Assembly: GCA_023381235.1 (NCBI GenBank)
Contig: JAMCTV010000164.1
Span: 1-8,108 of the forward strand
Source of the DNA: Gammaproteobacteria bacterium
Lineage (GTDB): Bacteria > Pseudomonadota > Gammaproteobacteria > SURF-13
Direction: 5' to 3'
DNA length: 8,108 nt
Under the pieces are notes generated by a model that was not told the origin of the DNA, did not search any database, and was given only the letters and a program-made list of their open reading frames with translations. Each line of letters opens with the position of its first letter. The first letter of the stretch is position 1. A program made the position numbers and the translations under genes. Below are positions 6,513 to 8,108 of this stretch, piece after piece.

Positions 6513-6552
6513 GCCGCGCCAAGTCGGCACCATTGTTGCACGACCCGAACCC

Positions 6553-7557
6553 ATGCGCGCACTTGATCCCCTGCTTAATATAGCGTTCGCCGGCACCCCG
6601 GAATTCGCGGCCACCGTGCTGCAAGCGCTGCTGGATGACAAACAACAGGTCTGCGCCGTGTACACCCAGCCCGACCGGCCAGCCGGGCGCGGGCGCAAGC
6701 TCACGCCAAGCGCGGTAAAGCTGCTCGCGCAGCTACACGGCCTGCCTGTGCTGCAACCCTCCAGTTTGAAAAACGCCGAGGTGCAGCAGAATTTGCGCGC
6801 GCTCCAGCCTGATCTTCTCGTCGTCGTCGCCTACGGCTTGATTCTGCCGCGCGCGGTGCTGGAGATTCCGCACCTCGGCTGCGTCAACGTGCACGCCTCG
6901 CTGTTGCCGCGCTGGCGCGGCGCAGCGCCAATTCAGCGCGCCATCCTCGCCGGCGACAGCGAGACCGGCGTCACCCTGATGCAGATGGATGAAGGGCTGG
7001 ACACGGGGCCCATGCTGGCGCGGCGCGCGTGCCCGATCCTGCCAGATGACAACGCACAAACGCTGCACGACCGGCTGGCCACGCTGGGCGGCGCATTGCT
7101 GGTCCAATCGCTGCCCGCCCTGGCGCAAGGCACGCTGAGTGCTACTCCACAAGATGACGCGCGCGCGACCTACGCGCATAAAATTGAAAAGCGCGAGGCG
7201 CAACTCAACTGGCGCGAGAGCGCGCTACAGCTGGAGCGCTGCGTGCGCGCCTTCAATCCCTGGCCGGTGGCGCATACCACCTGGCGCGGCGAAATGCTGC
7301 GCATCTGGGCGGCGGAGACGCTGATGCCGACGCACATGGATGTGCTAGTGTCGCGGGAGGCAGGAAGCCGGGAGCGACAAAACACCCATACCACACCGGG
7401 CAGCGTGCTTGCTACCGCCAAACAAGGCATTGATGTCGCTGCGGGACACGGCATATTGCGCATCACGCGCCTGCAGCTCCCCGGTGGGCGGCCGCTCAGC
7501 GCGGAGGAATTTCTCAACGCCCACAGCCTGCTCGACGCTCAATTAGGCGCACAATAA
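6553..7557 (+). CDS. fmt: Methionyl-tRNA formyltransferase
   Basis: 334 residues, against about 315 in E. coli. It transfers a formyl group from 10-formyl-tetrahydrofolate to initiator Met-tRNA(fMet). The N-terminal Rossmann-type catalytic domain opens with LNIAFAGTPEFAATVL and contains QPDRPAGRGRKLTPS (the tRNA-contacting loop region), VVAYGLILP, and the catalytic set Asn112, His114 (VNVHASLLPRWRGAAPIQRA) and Asp150 (MQMDEGLDTG). The C-terminal OB-like tRNA-binding domain includes LERCVRAFNPWPVA, then TPGSVL and GILRITRLQLPGGRPLSAEEFLN. Compared with E. coli there are about 17 extra residues between the Trp252 and Pro282 landmarks, made partly of a 5-codon repeat (SREAG, SRERQ). The ATG at 6553 fits the family N-terminus, but no ribosome-binding site is visible in the 40-bp gap after def. 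rsmB begins 5 bp after the stop. Confidence 0.97.
   Translation: MRALDPLLNIAFAGTPEFAATVLQALLDDKQQVCAVYTQPDRPAGRGRKLTPSAVKLLAQLHGLPVLQPSSLKNAEVQQNLRALQPDLLVVVAYGLILPRAVLEIPHLGCVNVHASLLPRWRGAAPIQRAILAGDSETGVTLMQMDEGLDTGPMLARRACPILPDDNAQTLHDRLATLGGALLVQSLPALAQGTLSATPQDDARATYAHKIEKREAQLNWRESALQLERCVRAFNPWPVAHTTWRGEMLRIWAAETLMPTHMDVLVSREAGSRERQNTHTTPGSVLATAKQGIDVAAGHGILRITRLQLPGGRPLSAEEFLNAHSLLDAQLGAQ
7351..7380 (+). repeat. Five-codon imperfect tandem repeat with flanking inverted arms inside fmt
   Basis: The two 15-base units at 7351-7365 and 7366-7380 encode SREAG and SRERQ. They share the CGGGAG core (Arg-Glu codons) in phase. The same segment has inverted arms TGTCGC (7349-7354) and GCGACA (7374-7379) with a small inner GGC/GCC pairing, so it could also form a weak hairpin. 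It lies in the part of Fmt that is longer than in E. coli. Confidence 0.55.
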
Positions 7558-7562
7558 TCAGG

Positions 7563-8108
7563 ATGAATCCGCGCGCCATCGCCGCCAAAACACTGGTGCA
7601 GGTATTACAGCGCAAACAGTCGCTGAGCCATGCGCTGCCGGTGCAACTGGCCAAACTGCACCTGCCGCGCGAGCGCGCGCTGACGCAGGAGGTGTGCTAC
7701 GGTGCGCTGCGCTGGTATTTCCGCCTTGAGGCGCTGCTCGGCAAGCTGGTCAAGGAAACGCCGAAGGATCGTGACCTGCACGGCCTGCTGCTGATCGGCC
7801 TGTATCAGCTTATTTATCTCAACATCCCTGCCCACAGCGCGGTGGATGAAACGGTTAACGCGTGCAGCGCCCTGCACAAGCCGTGGGCCAAGGCGCTAGT
7901 CAACGCGGTGTTGCGCAACTACCTGCGCGAGTCCGCGCGTTTGCTGGCCGAGACCGATCACAAGGAAAGCGCGCGCCACGCCCACCCGCCGTGGCTGCTG
8001 ACCGCGCTCAAGCAGGCCTGGCCGCACGACTGGCAGGCCATCGCCGCCGCCAACAACAGCCAAGCGCCGATGTGGCTGCGCGTGAATACGCGCCGCGTCA
8101 CGCGCGAC
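7563..8108 (+). CDS. rsmB: 16S rRNA m5C967 methyltransferase RsmB (Sun/Fmu), N-terminal part (3' end outside window)
   Basis: From the ATG at 7563 the frame stays open for 182 codons to the window edge. The enzyme methylates C967 of 16S rRNA (E. coli numbering) using S-adenosylmethionine. The visible part is the NusB-like RNA-binding domain: QSLSHALPVQL, ALTQEVCYGALRWYFRLEALL, LLIGLYQLIYLNIPAHSAVDETV, WAKALVNAVLRNYLRE, then HPPWLL, AANNSQAPMWLRVN and TRD, all in the E. coli RsmB order. The methyltransferase domain, with its SAM-binding loop and catalytic cysteines, lies beyond the window and cannot be checked. It begins 5 bp after the fmt stop, so it is cotranscribed with def and fmt. A CAGG directly touches the ATG, too close for a normal Shine-Dalgarno sequence, which suggests translational coupling to fmt. 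Confidence 0.96.
   Translation, partial: MNPRAIAAKTLVQVLQRKQSLSHALPVQLAKLHLPRERALTQEVCYGALRWYFRLEALLGKLVKETPKDRDLHGLLLIGLYQLIYLNIPAHSAVDETVNACSALHKPWAKALVNAVLRNYLRESARLLAETDHKESARHAHPPWLLTALKQAWPHDWQAIAAANNSQAPMWLRVNTRRVTRD

Noticed and set aside
5973..6704. A 243-codon minus-strand frame opposite def and the fmt start
   Set aside because: It covers an intact def with all catalytic motifs and has no ribosome-binding site or recognisable family.
7349..7379. Mobile-element insertion in fmt
   Set aside because: The frame is kept, no target-site duplication or transposase is visible, and the segment is explained as well by a 15-base tandem duplication.

Overview
The window is a GC-rich, gene-dense piece of a proteobacterial chromosome. 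Every gene is a housekeeping or competence-related gene, and protein identity and gene order both point to the Gamma- or Betaproteobacteria (a non-enteric gammaproteobacterium such as a Chromatiales-type lineage, or a betaproteobacterium). I cannot separate the two from this window alone. I see no prophage, insertion sequence, CRISPR array, tRNA or rRNA, and no gene that looks recently acquired.

Layout, left to right: (1) the C-terminal two thirds of cysB on the + strand, the LysR-type regulator of sulfur assimilation, running in from outside the window. (2) A convergent junction at 644-689 with a CCCTCTCCCC-type inverted repeat, which also supplies the last cysB codons and its stop. (3) A block of four minus-strand genes, in transcription order: a secreted LysM/FlgT-like protein (probably TsaP), dprA, smg (DUF494) and topA. 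(4) A 161-bp divergent intergenic region at 5845-6005 with a nearly symmetric -10-like element. (5) The plus-strand block def, fmt and the first part of rsmB (sun/fmu), which runs off the right end.

How the genes fit together: def and fmt form the N-formylmethionine cycle. Fmt formylates initiator Met-tRNA and Def removes the formyl group from nascent proteins. rsmB methylates 16S rRNA at the decoding centre, so the right-hand block serves translation initiation. In the left-hand block, DprA loads RecA onto incoming single-stranded DNA during natural transformation. The LysM protein probably anchors the type IV pilus secretin to peptidoglycan, the same outer-membrane pore used for DNA uptake. 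TopA relaxes negative supercoils. Smg has no established function.

No undescribed system is evident. Points worth a second look are small: a proline at the position of a ligand-site threonine in CysB, a 17-residue in-frame expansion in Fmt built partly on a 5-codon duplication, two G/C-rich inverted repeats in intergenic gaps, a symmetric -10 element, and several genes (topA, def, fmt, dprA) without a visible Shine-Dalgarno sequence.
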